From contig NZ_JDTH01000002.1 of the NCBI RefSeq assembly GCF_000710615.1, positions 62,001 through 126,000 of the forward strand: a DNA stretch of 64,000 nt, in the 5' to 3' direction. The translations under genes and the position numbers were made by a program. The notes below the pieces were generated by a model. It worked only from the letters and a program-made list of their open reading frames with translations, made no database searches and was not told the origin of the DNA. The stretch comes from Haladaptatus cibarius D43 (GTDB lineage Archaea; Halobacteriota; Halobacteria; Halobacteriales; Haladaptataceae). Shown in pieces: positions 16,553 through 24,739 of the stretch (its first letter is position 1; every line of letters begins with the position of its first letter).

Positions 16553-18022
16553 CTACTCGTTGTACTCCTCGATTTCCGTGATTTGCCTGTTCAATGTTGA
16601 CATCGCCTGTTGTGGGGACTGATCGCCCGCATAGGACGCGAAAACGCTCTGTGCAATCTTCCCGGATTCTTGCGGCCAGACGACCGAAACGGGGCGCGGA
16701 AGCGCGTTCTGTCCCGCGACTTTCAACGTATCGACGTAGCGACCCATGATGGGTACGTCTCTCGCTCGTTGTGTTTCGAGCAGGTCTGGCTCGGGCGGAA
16801 TCCACCCGATGATTTCGAACAGTTTGAGCTTGAAACTCTCCGACGTCATCGCTTCGAGAACTTGTAACGCCTTGTCTTTCTTTCTCGTGTTCGGGTTAAT
16901 AGCGACGTTCCATCCGCCGAGGGCGGACGCGACGCCGCCGAGTCCTTGTTTGTTTATCTGTCCCGCTTCGACGCCATACGGAATCGGCATAACGCCGAGG
17001 TTTTCACCGAATCCGCCTTCCGATTTCGGAGCACCGTTGATGTTGATGGAGTAGGGCCAGTTGCGGTGCATTACCGCGTTTCCGTTGCTGAACGGCGCGC
17101 GTGAGGTTTCTTCGATCCAGCTGAGGACGGCCCGCGGTGCGATACCGCCCTCGAAATCGTTCAACGTGTTCGGCGCATTGTTGCCGTGGATGAACGTCCG
17201 AATCATCTTGATGGAGTCGATAACGTGCTGTGAGTCCAAGGTCACGGGGCGGTTTCCGACCGGCCCGAGCAAGTTATCGACACTGCCGAAGTACGTCCCG
17301 CCCCAACTGGTCATGAACTCGTTGAAGTCACAGCAGGACAGTCCCTCGTAGGCGCTCGCTTGGAAGGTAAATCCGTAATCGATGTTCTGGTTATCTTGGA
17401 GGACTTTCTTCGTAACTTGCGAAAACTTCTTCCACGAAATCCCCTCCGTCGCCCAGTTTTCCTGATCCGGATTAAATCCTGACTGCCGTACCAAATCCTT
17501 ACGATACTGTATCGTTCCGAAGTCGGAAAACAGCGGGATTGCGTAGAGGTCGCCGTCGTTCGATTTACCGGTGGTGACGCTCCCCTGAAAATAATCGTTG
17601 TTGACCTTATTGAGCGCCTCGCTCGCAAGGTTGTCGCTCAAATTGAGCAGTTGACGGCGTGCGATGAACGGAATCGCCCACCCGCTGTCCACGAGCAACA
17701 AGTCGGGTTCTTCGAGATTCGCGGACAGCCACCGTTGGTATTGGGACTGGCGAGCACCAGTCTGTTCGTTTCCCGCGAGAACTTCGAGCCTGATGTTCTC
17801 GTCGAGTCCTGCTTCGTGCAGTGCAGTTTCTATCGCGTCTTTGTTGGTTCTGACGTCGTCATCGGCGGCCCACTGTATTACGTTGGGGTTACTGCTGCTC
17901 CCCCGTCCAGTACAGCCAGCAAGACCCGCGGCGGCACCGGATGCCCCGACAGCTTTCACGAACTTCCGTCGTGAAACGCCGTCTCGCCGACGACGGTCAT
18001 CACCCTCGCTAACACCAACCAT
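16553..18022 (-). CDS. Sugar ABC transporter substrate-binding lipoprotein
   Basis: The 489-residue protein begins MVGVSEGDDRRRRDGVSRRKFVKAVG. The twin-arginine motif SRRKFVK and lipobox LAGC (Cys near 37) predict Tat export and lipid anchoring outside the cell. The rest is a solute-binding protein family 1 fold, with LLLVDSGWAIPFIARRQLLNLS early and LGGWNVAINPNTRKKDKALQVLEAM late. It captures a sugar or similar solute for the MalF/MalG-type permeases encoded just downstream. The ligand is not known. It is the first gene of the operon and has its own TATA-like box. Confidence 0.93.
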   Translation of the reverse strand: MVGVSEGDDRRRRDGVSRRKFVKAVGASGAAAGLAGCTGRGSSSNPNVIQWAADDDVRTNKDAIETALHEAGLDENIRLEVLAGNEQTGARQSQYQRWLSANLEEPDLLLVDSGWAIPFIARRQLLNLSDNLASEALNKVNNDYFQGSVTTGKSNDGDLYAIPLFSDFGTIQYRKDLVRQSGFNPDQENWATEGISWKKFSQVTKKVLQDNQNIDYGFTFQASAYEGLSCCDFNEFMTSWGGTYFGSVDNLLGPVGNRPVTLDSQHVIDSIKMIRTFIHGNNAPNTLNDFEGGIAPRAVLSWIEETSRAPFSNGNAVMHRNWPYSININGAPKSEGGFGENLGVMPIPYGVEAGQINKQGLGGVASALGGWNVAINPNTRKKDKALQVLEAMTSESFKLKLFEIIGWIPPEPDLLETQRARDVPIMGRYVDTLKVAGQNALPRPVSVVWPQESGKIAQSVFASYAGDQSPQQAMSTLNRQITEIEEYNE

Positions 18023-18044
18023 ACGGTTGTAGGACGGAAGGATT

Positions 18045-18055
18045 GCATTTATAAC
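18045..18055 (-). promoter_or_regulatory. TATA-like box of the sugar ABC operon
   Basis: On the minus strand the bases read GTTATAAATGC, centred about 28 bases before the binding-protein ATG at 18022. This predicts a leaderless transcript. No convincing TrmB-type TACT-N7/8-GAGTA site was found by eye in the adjoining 200 bases. Confidence 0.55.
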
Positions 18056-18280
18056 TTTGGTGCGATTGACTACTTGCGTTGTTATCTTTTCCGACCACGA
18101 ACTATCACTTTCGTGCAGATTGAGTAGATGATGAGTAAAACTATTTATGGCCGAACAGTATCACTTCAGCGGATAACTACCCGAAAAAGTGGCGGTAGTC
18201 GTATTGTCCGTCTCTGGTACAGTCAAGCGCTAGTACATCTTTCGCTCGGCTTCGTTTCCTCGAATCGCAGAACCTCTTCG

Positions 18281-19267
18281 TTACAACCCGGCGATTTCCC
18301 GCGACCAGACCGGTGATTTCGGCGATTCGAGCCGTTCCAGTTCGGAATCGGAGAGTGCGACATCGAGCGACGACACGTTCTCCGCAAGATGCTCTCCGGT
18401 TCGCGGGCCGATAATCGGCGAATCAACGACGGGTTTGTGCAGTAACCACGCCAGACTCACCTGCGCTGGCGTCACACCTTTCTCCTCGGCAATGGCGCGA
18501 ACCTCGTCCAACACGGCCCAGTTTTCGTCGGTGAACCGCGCCTCCGTGTGGTCGTCCTCCGTCGCCCGCCCCTCGGTCGGTTCCTCGTCACGGTTGTACT
18601 TCCCGGTCAAAAACCCGCCCGCGAGCGGCGACCACGGAATGACGCCGACGCCTTCCGACTCGCAGACGGGCAGAACGTTTTCTTCCTCGTGGCGGTCTAC
18701 GAGGTTGTACTCCGGTTGCATGCAGGTGAATCGCTCGTAGTCTTGCAGGTCGCTCTCGGAGAGGGCTTTCGAGAACTGCCAGCCAGCCATCGAACTCGCG
18801 CCGATGTAGCGAACTTTGCCCGACTCTACGAGGTAATCCAGCGTGGACAGCGTCTCCTCGATTGGGGTTTCGTCGTCCCAGCGATGGATTTGGTAGAGGT
18901 CGATGTAGTCGGTTCCCAGTCGGTCGAGGCTGGCTTCCGCTTGGTCGAGAATATGCTTTCGGGAGAGGCCCTGTCCGTTTGGATAATCACCCATCTTCCC
19001 GAACACCTTCGTCGCAATCACGAGTTCGTCGCGGTTTCGCCCCTCGATTGCTTTGCCGACGATTTCTTCGCTCTCCCCCCGCGAGTAGACGTTTGCGGTG
19101 TCGAGGAAGTTGATACCCATCTCCAGCGCGTCGTCGAGCAATTCCAGACTGGCCTCCTCGTCGTTCATCATCCACGGCTGACTGCTTCCGAAGTTCATAC
19201 AGCCGAGACAGAGGCGCGAGACATCGAGGCCGGTGTCGCCGAGTTTGGTGTACTCCATTTCGGTCAT
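18281..19267 (-). CDS. Aldo/keto reductase
   Basis: The 328-residue protein starts MTEMEYTKLGDTGLDVSRLCLG, the typical N-terminus of this (beta/alpha)8 family. The catalytic tetrad is visible: Asp and Tyr in DTANVYSRG, Lys in VIATKVFGK and His in LYQIHRWDD. NADPH-binding residues lie in the C-terminal IIGPRTGEHLAENV. It reduces sugars or other carbonyls with NAD(P)H. It lies upstream of the sugar transporter operon on the same strand but 258 bases away, so it is probably a separate unit of the same carbohydrate region. Confidence 0.9.
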   Translation of the reverse strand: MTEMEYTKLGDTGLDVSRLCLGCMNFGSSQPWMMNDEEASLELLDDALEMGINFLDTANVYSRGESEEIVGKAIEGRNRDELVIATKVFGKMGDYPNGQGLSRKHILDQAEASLDRLGTDYIDLYQIHRWDDETPIEETLSTLDYLVESGKVRYIGASSMAGWQFSKALSESDLQDYERFTCMQPEYNLVDRHEEENVLPVCESEGVGVIPWSPLAGGFLTGKYNRDEEPTEGRATEDDHTEARFTDENWAVLDEVRAIAEEKGVTPAQVSLAWLLHKPVVDSPIIGPRTGEHLAENVSSLDVALSDSELERLESPKSPVWSREIAGL

Positions 19268-19461
19268 GGTTCGCTAGATTGGTTCTTTGGGGGTCGGTAA
19301 ATGGCTGTGGGCAGATGGCGTGAATCGCTTGTCGTCAGCGTTTTTCAGGTGGGAGTTGGGGGAGTTCACTGCCAACGTTGCCGACACCACTGAAACCGCA
19401 CCGCGACAAAAATTACTATTTCTGAGACGAACTGGTTTCGAACAAGTTGATTGCAGTTCCC

Positions 19462-19909
19462 GACTCCAATGAAAACCGCAACCGCACCGCCTGCTCACGG
19501 TTGCACCGTTCGCCATCGAGATTTCTCCGAAATCTCGTACCCGCCTACACGCCTCCCCAATCGATTCCTTCGTCACTGCAGTCCTCGGTTATCCATCGTC
19601 GGAGACAAGCTCCGACGCGCCATTCGTTCGCTCCGCTCACGAAGACTTCGCGCGGGCGAACCTCCGGTTCGCCTTCGCGCACCACATCGCTTGCTTACTC
19701 AGTCGGAAGGGTGCGCCAGCGCGTTCGCGCGAACGGTAAGCGAAGCGAACCGTAAGCGCATCTCCGCGCTGGTGGGGAGGAAAGGGGAAACTGCGTTGCG
19801 GTGCGGAGGCAGTGGCGGTATCAGTGGAGTCGTGATTTGCTCCCGACAACTACCCTCGTATAAATCCTGTACTACTCGTTTCGTCGTCGTGGTTGTTTTC
19901 ATTGGAGTC
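19462..19909. repeat. Noncoding hairpin mosaic element B
   Basis: The 448-base span is bounded by GACTCCAATGA at 19462-19472 and TCATTGGAGTC at 19899-19909. It is a relative of element A (8980-9434) in the opposite orientation. Hairpins include 19517-19525/19529-19537 (stem CGAGATTTC, same stem as A) and 19597-19604/19610-19617 (stem CGTCGGAG). The second hairpin and the following CATTCGTTCGCT..CGCTCACGAAGAC block recur at 22030-22080. The surrounding 19268-20020 holds no credible gene. The flank GATTGCAGTTCCC just outside the left end is also shared, in reverse, with the right end of the element at 58142-58486. Confidence 0.78.
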
Positions 19910-20020
19910 GGCGACAGATAGGGACACAGCAAACAGCTTGAAAAATAACACACCGACAATCGTTCGAACTCTTTCTCATTGCCCGAACACTGAAACGAGC
20001 GGCCCACCAACCAGCCAACA

Positions 20021-20824
20021 ATGCTGGAACGACTCCGGAAGTCGGAGTACACCGGAGAAAACCGATGTTGGCCGTGTACCGTACTGAACACCATCCTCCT
20101 TCTTCTCGCGTGCGCAGTGATAACAGTGTTCCCGAAAACGCGCACTCGCCGCCTCGGCCTCGCCTCGGCGCTCGGCCTCGTCGGCGGTTTCGCAATCGCC
20201 CTCCGTGGCTACTTCATCCCGGGGACGCCGCACGTCGCACCCCGACTGGCCGAGCGTCTCGGTTTCGAACCCGAAAAAACGAAGCGCCAGCCAACCGAAG
20301 CCGGGTCGCTCGCGAGCGATTCGAGCGAGGTGTCCGGCGACCACGCAGTCGAAACGCTCCTCGATTCGGGCGTCATCCACGCGGTCGGCGAGACGCTCCA
20401 TCTGGACGAAAACTTCCGCGCGGACTGGCGACAGGAGATGGAACGGGCAAGAGATGGCGACCTCAAAAAACACGTCCGGAAAGTCGTGCCCGACACCGCG
20501 GCGGTGGAACTGGTCGAAGACGGCGATTGGGTCGTCGTCTCGGCGGGCGGCCCGGAAAGCGAACAGTGGCTTTCGCGACCCGTCGCAATCGCCGAGGTCG
20601 CGGGGGTGCGTGCGCTGGCCGACCATGATATCGACCGAGACGTTCGAATGCAATCCGCGTCGGCACTGCGGGCGTTCCTCTACGACTGTCCGGACTGTGA
20701 CGAACGACTCGAAGAAACCACCGCCAGTCGGTGCTGTGGCAGTGGCACGGGTACCAGTCCGCTGTCGCCGCCGGACGAAGTGCTTGCGTGTCCGGCCTGC
20801 CGTCAGCACGTCTTTACCTTTTAG
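20021..20824 (+). CDS. Membrane-anchored protein with C-terminal zinc-finger-like cysteines
   Basis: The 267-residue protein starts MLERLRKSEYTGENRCWPCT. Two membrane helices lie near residues 22-36 (VLNTILLLLACAVITVF) and 46-64. A soluble alpha/beta domain follows, and the C-terminus carries CPDC, CC and CPAC cysteine pairs (YDCPDCDERL, ASRCCGSG, LACPACRQH) able to bind zinc. The pattern of N-terminal helices with a C-terminal zinc ribbon is common in haloarchaeal membrane proteins. No function is known. Confidence 0.7.
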   Translation: MLERLRKSEYTGENRCWPCTVLNTILLLLACAVITVFPKTRTRRLGLASALGLVGGFAIALRGYFIPGTPHVAPRLAERLGFEPEKTKRQPTEAGSLASDSSEVSGDHAVETLLDSGVIHAVGETLHLDENFRADWRQEMERARDGDLKKHVRKVVPDTAAVELVEDGDWVVVSAGGPESEQWLSRPVAIAEVAGVRALADHDIDRDVRMQSASALRAFLYDCPDCDERLEETTASRCCGSGTGTSPLSPPDEVLACPACRQHVFTF

Positions 20825-20839
20825 TTCTCACTCTGTCAT

Positions 20840-21901
20840 CTACCGCTCGTAGGCGGGCGGTTCGTCGGTTCCGATTCGAATCTCGTGGGCTTCGATGTCC
20901 TCCAGTGCGGCGACCTGCCCGCCGACCGTGACGACGCCGTTCTCCGTTTCGACCGACATCCCGGCAACTCGCTCGCCGCCCTCGAAGGAGAAGCCGACGA
21001 CTTTCCCGCGGATGACTCGTTCCGCGCCGCTTTCGATGTCTCGGCCTTTGATGGTCGCGTAGAAGTCACCCTCCATTCCCTGAATCTCTTTCACACAGCG
21101 CCGAATCGAAGCGTATCGGCGAGGGAAGGTTCGCCCGTCGCCGTCGGTCGAGAGGGTGCGTTCCGCAGTCGTCCAGAGCACGGTACCGAAAAAGCCGGAG
21201 ACGAGGAAGCCGAGTGCCGAGCGATTGAAGATGACGCCGTATCGGTCGCGGTCGTCGCGCAGGGCGTCCTGCGTGGCGTACATCGAATACTCGCCGTCTG
21301 CGACTGCGATGACGGGCGTCGTGATTCCGCGTCGAGCGCGGGCAGTCGTCGCCACCGATTCGTAATCGAACTCCTCGGGGTCAGGCGCTTCCGAGGCGGG
21401 CGTGACGAGCAGTTCGATGCTCACGCCGGAGTCGATTGCGTTTTTCAAGTCGTCTCTGAACCGGACGAGCAGGTCGGGCGTCAGCGACAGTGCGACTTCG
21501 TACTCGGCAGTGTCGATAACGTCTTCGAGATAGCGAAGGATGGTCGAGCGCGATTTGACGAGGGAGACGGCTTCCGTGTCCCGCGTCGGCGCGGTGTAGC
21601 GCGCTTCGAGGTTCGTTATCATGTCGTCGAGCGACGACTGCACGTCGGAGAACGCCTCTTCGGGGTCGATTGCGATGACTTTCATCGGTCGGGATTCACG
21701 AAGTTCGACCAATCCCCGGTCGCTCAAACTGCGGACGGTGTCGTACACCCGCGGTTGCGGAATGTCCGTGTTGTCTGCGATTTGGCTCGCAGTCAGTCGT
21801 CCGTGTTCGAGTACCGTGAGGTATGCGTCGATTTCGTACTCCCCGAGATTGAACCGTTCTCCGACTCGTTCGAGCGTCAGATAGAGGTCGTCGGAGGCCA
21901 T
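20840..21901 (-). CDS. TrmB-family sugar-sensing transcriptional regulator
   Basis: ATG 21901 gives 353 residues. The N-terminal winged helix-turn-helix (about 20-85) contains [24 protein letters not shown], the usual TrmB recognition helix. A short coiled segment and a phospholipase-D-like sugar-binding domain follow, with a C-terminal beta domain ([20 protein letters not shown]). TrmB proteins bind sugars and control sugar uptake and glycolysis or gluconeogenesis. In Halobacterium the orthologue acts on many metabolic promoters. It is monocistronic here and lies near, not within, the sugar ABC operon, so that link is only suggestive. Confidence 0.88.
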   Translation of the reverse strand: MASDDLYLTLERVGERFNLGEYEIDAYLTVLEHGRLTASQIADNTDIPQPRVYDTVRSLSDRGLVELRESRPMKVIAIDPEEAFSDVQSSLDDMITNLEARYTAPTRDTEAVSLVKSRSTILRYLEDVIDTAEYEVALSLTPDLLVRFRDDLKNAIDSGVSIELLVTPASEAPDPEEFDYESVATTARARRGITTPVIAVADGEYSMYATQDALRDDRDRYGVIFNRSALGFLVSGFFGTVLWTTAERTLSTDGDGRTFPRRYASIRRCVKEIQGMEGDFYATIKGRDIESGAERVIRGKVVGFSFEGGERVAGMSVETENGVVTVGGQVAALEDIEAHEIRIGTDEPPAYER

Positions 21902-21968
21902 TACCCAAAGCAAATCAACGAGGGCCTATAGTACCACCTTTTCGCCTCCACCTTTTACGACGGTCGAG

Positions 21969-22003
21969 AGACAAAGCCAGCGCGAATCGCGCTGGCTCTG
22001 TCT
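21969..22003. other. Long hairpin upstream of trmB
   Basis: AGCCAGCGCGA at 21975-21985 pairs perfectly with TCGCGCTGGCT at 21987-21997 around a single base. The arms extend outward to GAGAC/GTCTC with one mismatch, covering 21969-22003. It lies about 70 bases upstream of the trmB start, between its promoter region and element D. It may end transcription that enters from the element, or be the outermost hairpin of that element. Confidence 0.6.
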
Positions 22004-22009
22004 CCCTGT

Positions 22010-22363
22010 AAAAGCTGGATCAAAAGCACCGTCAGAGGCAAGCTCTGACGAGCCATTCGTTCGCTTCGCTCACGAAGACACTCCTCCTTCACTCCATTCA
22101 GTTGTCGGCCCGCTCACTTCGCTCGCGGAGAGTATGCTTGTCACTACAAATTTAGCCAGCTTACCGCTCCCGATGGTCGCTGGCGCGGACAGCGAACGGA
22201 GCGAGCGATAGGCCGGTGACACAACCGCACAAAATCAGCAACCTCCACACACCAGGATTCGGCAATTGACACAACTGCCCGGAGCAAGCAGTTCACCGCG
22301 AGCGAAGCGAGCGGGCCGAGGAGTGACCGAAGGGAGCGACGAGTGCTTTTGGTCCAGATTTTT
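22010..22363. repeat. Noncoding hairpin mosaic element D
   Basis: AAAAGCTGGATCAAAAGCAC at 22010-22029 is matched in inverted form by GTGCTTTTGGTCCAGATTTTT at 22343-22363. These ends differ from those of elements A-C. Inside, CGTCAGAG/CTCTGACG forms a hairpin near 22031-22050 and is followed by CATTCGTTCGCTTCGCTCACGAAGAC, nearly the same cassette as in element B. More small palindromes of the GCGAGCGAAGCGAGCGG type follow. No gene is credible in 21902-22409. Confidence 0.7.
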
Positions 22364-22402
22364 ATCGAGGGTCGCAAACCGCGCGACCCTCGCAATAAAA
22401 AG
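22361..22402. terminator. Possible bidirectional terminator hairpin
   Basis: CGAGGGTCGC at 22366-22375 and GCGACCCTCG at 22383-22392 form a ten-base-pair stem with a seven-base loop. TTTTTAT precedes the stem and ATAAAAA follows it, so either strand would read a hairpin then a T tract. It lies just past the stop of the PAC2 gene (22410, minus strand), where a terminator would be expected. Confidence 0.55.
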
Positions 22403-22409
22403 GTGGTAT

Positions 22410-23156
22410 CTACATGTACATCCGGTCGTCCGGTCTGTCCGATTCGCGGGCGGATTCGACGCGGGCGGCGAGTTCGGAGTAGTATTCGCCGACTTCTTCG
22501 GCGAAGGCTTCGAGCGGGCCGGTATCGACCGACAGGTCGTACACGTCGGCGATGGTTTCGGTGAGTCGCAGGGCAGCCTCCACGTCCGGCGTCTGGGCGT
22601 GAACCGGCGTGACGAAGACGCCAGTTTCGAGGTGGGTGTCCATGCCGCGCCTGACCAACGTGGCGTTCACGCCATCGAGGAAGCCACGGCCCATGCCCGG
22701 AACGTCGGTTCCGGCGAGTCGCTTTTCGTGATAATCTTCCGTTGCGATGTAGAATACGCGGTGTTCCTCCGGGCCGTGGGGTACGGGCACGCCGGAGAGG
22801 ACGGCGATTTCCTCGACGCCGTTGTCGCCCGTCCAGTCGAGGATTGCGTTTGCGAACGACCCGGCGGCCCAAACGGGAACGAACAGTTCGCCGACGAGGA
22901 CGGTCACGTCGAGGTCTGGCCGGGAAAACAGCCTCGTGTGGTGACGCGGCCTGCCGTTTTCGAACGGCGTGATTGTGGGCAACTGCTCGGCAGTGACGTG
23001 ACCAGTCTCTTCGAGGGAAAGGTGTTCGACCAGATATTCGACCGCGGTCAGTCCTGCGAGTCCGAACTCCGAAATCCCGACGAGCAGTGTTTCACTCGGT
23101 TCCCCGTCGGCGGTAATTTCGAACGATGTACGGGGCGAGCGCGATTCCCAAGACAT
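22410..23156 (-). CDS. PAC2-family (proteasome assembly chaperone-like) protein
   Basis: The 248-residue protein has the PAC2 family pattern: SETLLVGISEFGLAGLTAVEYLVEHL early, a basic and aromatic centre, then the VLVGELFVPVWAAGSFANAILDW and EEIAVLSGVPVPHG strands, and GMGRGFLDGVNATLVRRGMD. Archaeal homologues are proposed to help proteasome assembly by analogy with eukaryotic PAC2, but biochemical proof is limited. It is transcribed alone, with a strong hairpin after its stop. Confidence 0.85.
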   Translation of the reverse strand: MSWESRSPRTSFEITADGEPSETLLVGISEFGLAGLTAVEYLVEHLSLEETGHVTAEQLPTITPFENGRPRHHTRLFSRPDLDVTVLVGELFVPVWAAGSFANAILDWTGDNGVEEIAVLSGVPVPHGPEEHRVFYIATEDYHEKRLAGTDVPGMGRGFLDGVNATLVRRGMDTHLETGVFVTPVHAQTPDVEAALRLTETIADVYDLSVDTGPLEAFAEEVGEYYSELAARVESARESDRPDDRMYM

Positions 23157-23286
23157 GCATCCTGTTCGACGCGGTGGGTCTTAGTTCGTACTCCCGTCCT
23201 CCGGTCGCTCCGGCTTCCATCGCCCCAGAGATACGTCAAATCCGGAAATAGCCGGGTTTTACTTGTCCGGGTGAGAGGAGGAAGTC

Positions 23287-24276
23287 ATGCCGACGCTCGA
23301 AGATAGACTCGCCGGAGTGCTCCAATGGTTTGGAGAAATTGGCGGGTGGGAGGTGCTGGGACGGGGGAAAGGCGACCCCGTTATCGTCACCGAACTCGTC
23401 CTCGCGGCGCTGTATCTCCTCCTCGGGTGGTACGTCTCGCAGTTAGTCGTCAGCCTCATCGGGCGGCAGGTCGCCCGCCGGTTCCGCAGACCCAGCGTGA
23501 CGAAGACGATTCTGCGGAGCGTGCGCGGGGTCGTTCTGTTCGTGGCGATATTGTTCGCGGCGGCGCAGGTCGGCCTCGGAACGTCGAACATCTTCGTGTC
23601 GGTGACGGTGTTCTCCGCCGTCATCGGCCTCGTGCTCGCGCCAATCGTCGGGAGCGTCATCAACGGTTTGTTCGTGCTGGCAGACCAACCCTACGAAATC
23701 GGCGACCTGATAGAACTGGTCGGCAACGGGCCGGACGGCGGAACCCGGGGCTACGTCGAAGATATGACTCTGCGATACACGAAGATTTTTACGCTGGAAA
23801 ATACGTTCATCGTTATTCCGAACGCGACCATGCGCGAGCGCGACGTGATAAATTACTCCGCGGAGGACACTCGCTCTCGACTGTCGCTGAAACTACAGGT
23901 GACCTACGAGGGCGACCTCGAAAAGGCGCGAGCGATACTGGAACGGGCCGCCCGCGAAACGCCGGAGGTCGTCGCGTCCGGGCCGGATATTCGCATCGGA
24001 AGCGCCCGGTATCCGAGCGCCCCAGTCGCACAAATCCGCGATTTCGCCGACCACGGCGTCCTCCTCGAACTGCGCTACTGGGTGAAAGACCCCTACTACA
24101 TGGGCAGAGTCGAATCGAAAATTCGAGAGCGTATCTGGGCCGAAATCGAGGACGCGGACGTGGAAATGGCGTATCCCCACTCCCACCTCGTGTTCGACGA
24201 TACGAGCGGAACCGCGCAGGTGTCGGTCGAAGCGCAACAGCAACAGTCTCGTCCGGTTGAGTTCGACGAACGATAG
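23287..24276 (+). CDS. MscS-family mechanosensitive ion channel
   Basis: The 329-residue protein has three membrane helices (about 32-56, 75-95 and 98-128). The third, pore-lining one runs ..FSAVIGLVLAPIVGSVINGLFVL and is followed by the MscS beta domain with QPYEIGDLIEL and NTFIVIPNATM. The C-terminal domain ends with a Gln-rich tail (EAQQQQSRPVE). It would open on membrane tension to release solutes during osmotic down-shock, relevant for a halophile. The small-channel length is normal. Confidence 0.9.
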   Translation: MPTLEDRLAGVLQWFGEIGGWEVLGRGKGDPVIVTELVLAALYLLLGWYVSQLVVSLIGRQVARRFRRPSVTKTILRSVRGVVLFVAILFAAAQVGLGTSNIFVSVTVFSAVIGLVLAPIVGSVINGLFVLADQPYEIGDLIELVGNGPDGGTRGYVEDMTLRYTKIFTLENTFIVIPNATMRERDVINYSAEDTRSRLSLKLQVTYEGDLEKARAILERAARETPEVVASGPDIRIGSARYPSAPVAQIRDFADHGVLLELRYWVKDPYYMGRVESKIRERIWAEIEDADVEMAYPHSHLVFDDTSGTAQVSVEAQQQQSRPVEFDER

Positions 24277-24299
24277 CAAAGCGCCGACAACCGGTCACC

Positions 24300-24698
24300 T
24301 CATCCGACCGTAATCAGTTCGCAGTCGATTTTTTCGCGAAGGAAGTTCTCGATGTTCGGGTCGTCCACGAGTCGGCGAATCGCCCGCCGCCAGCGACCCA
24401 TCTGTTTTCGACCGATGACGACCACGTCGGCGCGCGTCGCCGCAACTTCTTCGAGGATAGTCTCCTCGACCAGAAAGCCACTTCGGACGACGTACCGGGC
24501 GTTTGCGAGGCCGCCAAAGGCCTGCTCGACGGTGCGCTTCAGGTCGGTTCGGTTCGTCTCGTTTCCGCGATGATAGAGATTGACGTGAAGGATCGTGAGG
24601 TCTGCGCCACGCTCTTCGGCCACGCGAATGGCTTCGGAGAGCGTCCGTTGGGAGTGTTCTGACAGCGGGTATCGAACTGGAACGAGGACGCGAGTCAT
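24300..24698 (-). CDS. Universal stress protein (UspA fold) with degenerate nucleotide motif
   Basis: The 132-residue protein has a UspA-like alpha/beta fold: MTRVLVPVRYPLSEHSQRTL, DLTILHVNLYHRG, and ADVVVIGRKQMGRWRRAI. In ATP-binding Usp proteins the last part reads GxxGxxxxxxxxGSxS. Here the region after VVIG is KQMGRWRRAIRRLVDDPNIE, so the full glycine-rich motif is missing. It may therefore belong to the non-ATP-binding group. It converges with the MscS channel gene. Confidence 0.82.
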   Translation of the reverse strand: MTRVLVPVRYPLSEHSQRTLSEAIRVAEERGADLTILHVNLYHRGNETNRTDLKRTVEQAFGGLANARYVVRSGFLVEETILEEVAATRADVVVIGRKQMGRWRRAIRRLVDDPNIENFLREKIDCELITVG

Positions 24699-24739
24699 GT
24701 GGAGTCGAATGGGGTCGGCGGGGGAGAACCTTCCGCCTT

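Noticed and set aside
15060-16805. A 581-codon open frame on the minus strand
   Set aside because: It is a shifted frame across the two permease genes. The permeases have EAA loops and membrane helices, while this frame is Arg-rich and featureless.
18023-18280. TrmB operator before the sugar operon
   Set aside because: I looked for TACT-N7/8-GAGTA in both directions. Only partial halves (TACT, GAGTA) with wrong spacing were found.
22144-22872. A 242-codon minus-strand frame over element D and the PAC2 gene
   Set aside because: It is an Arg/Gly-rich shadow of the PAC2 frame that continues into hairpin DNA.
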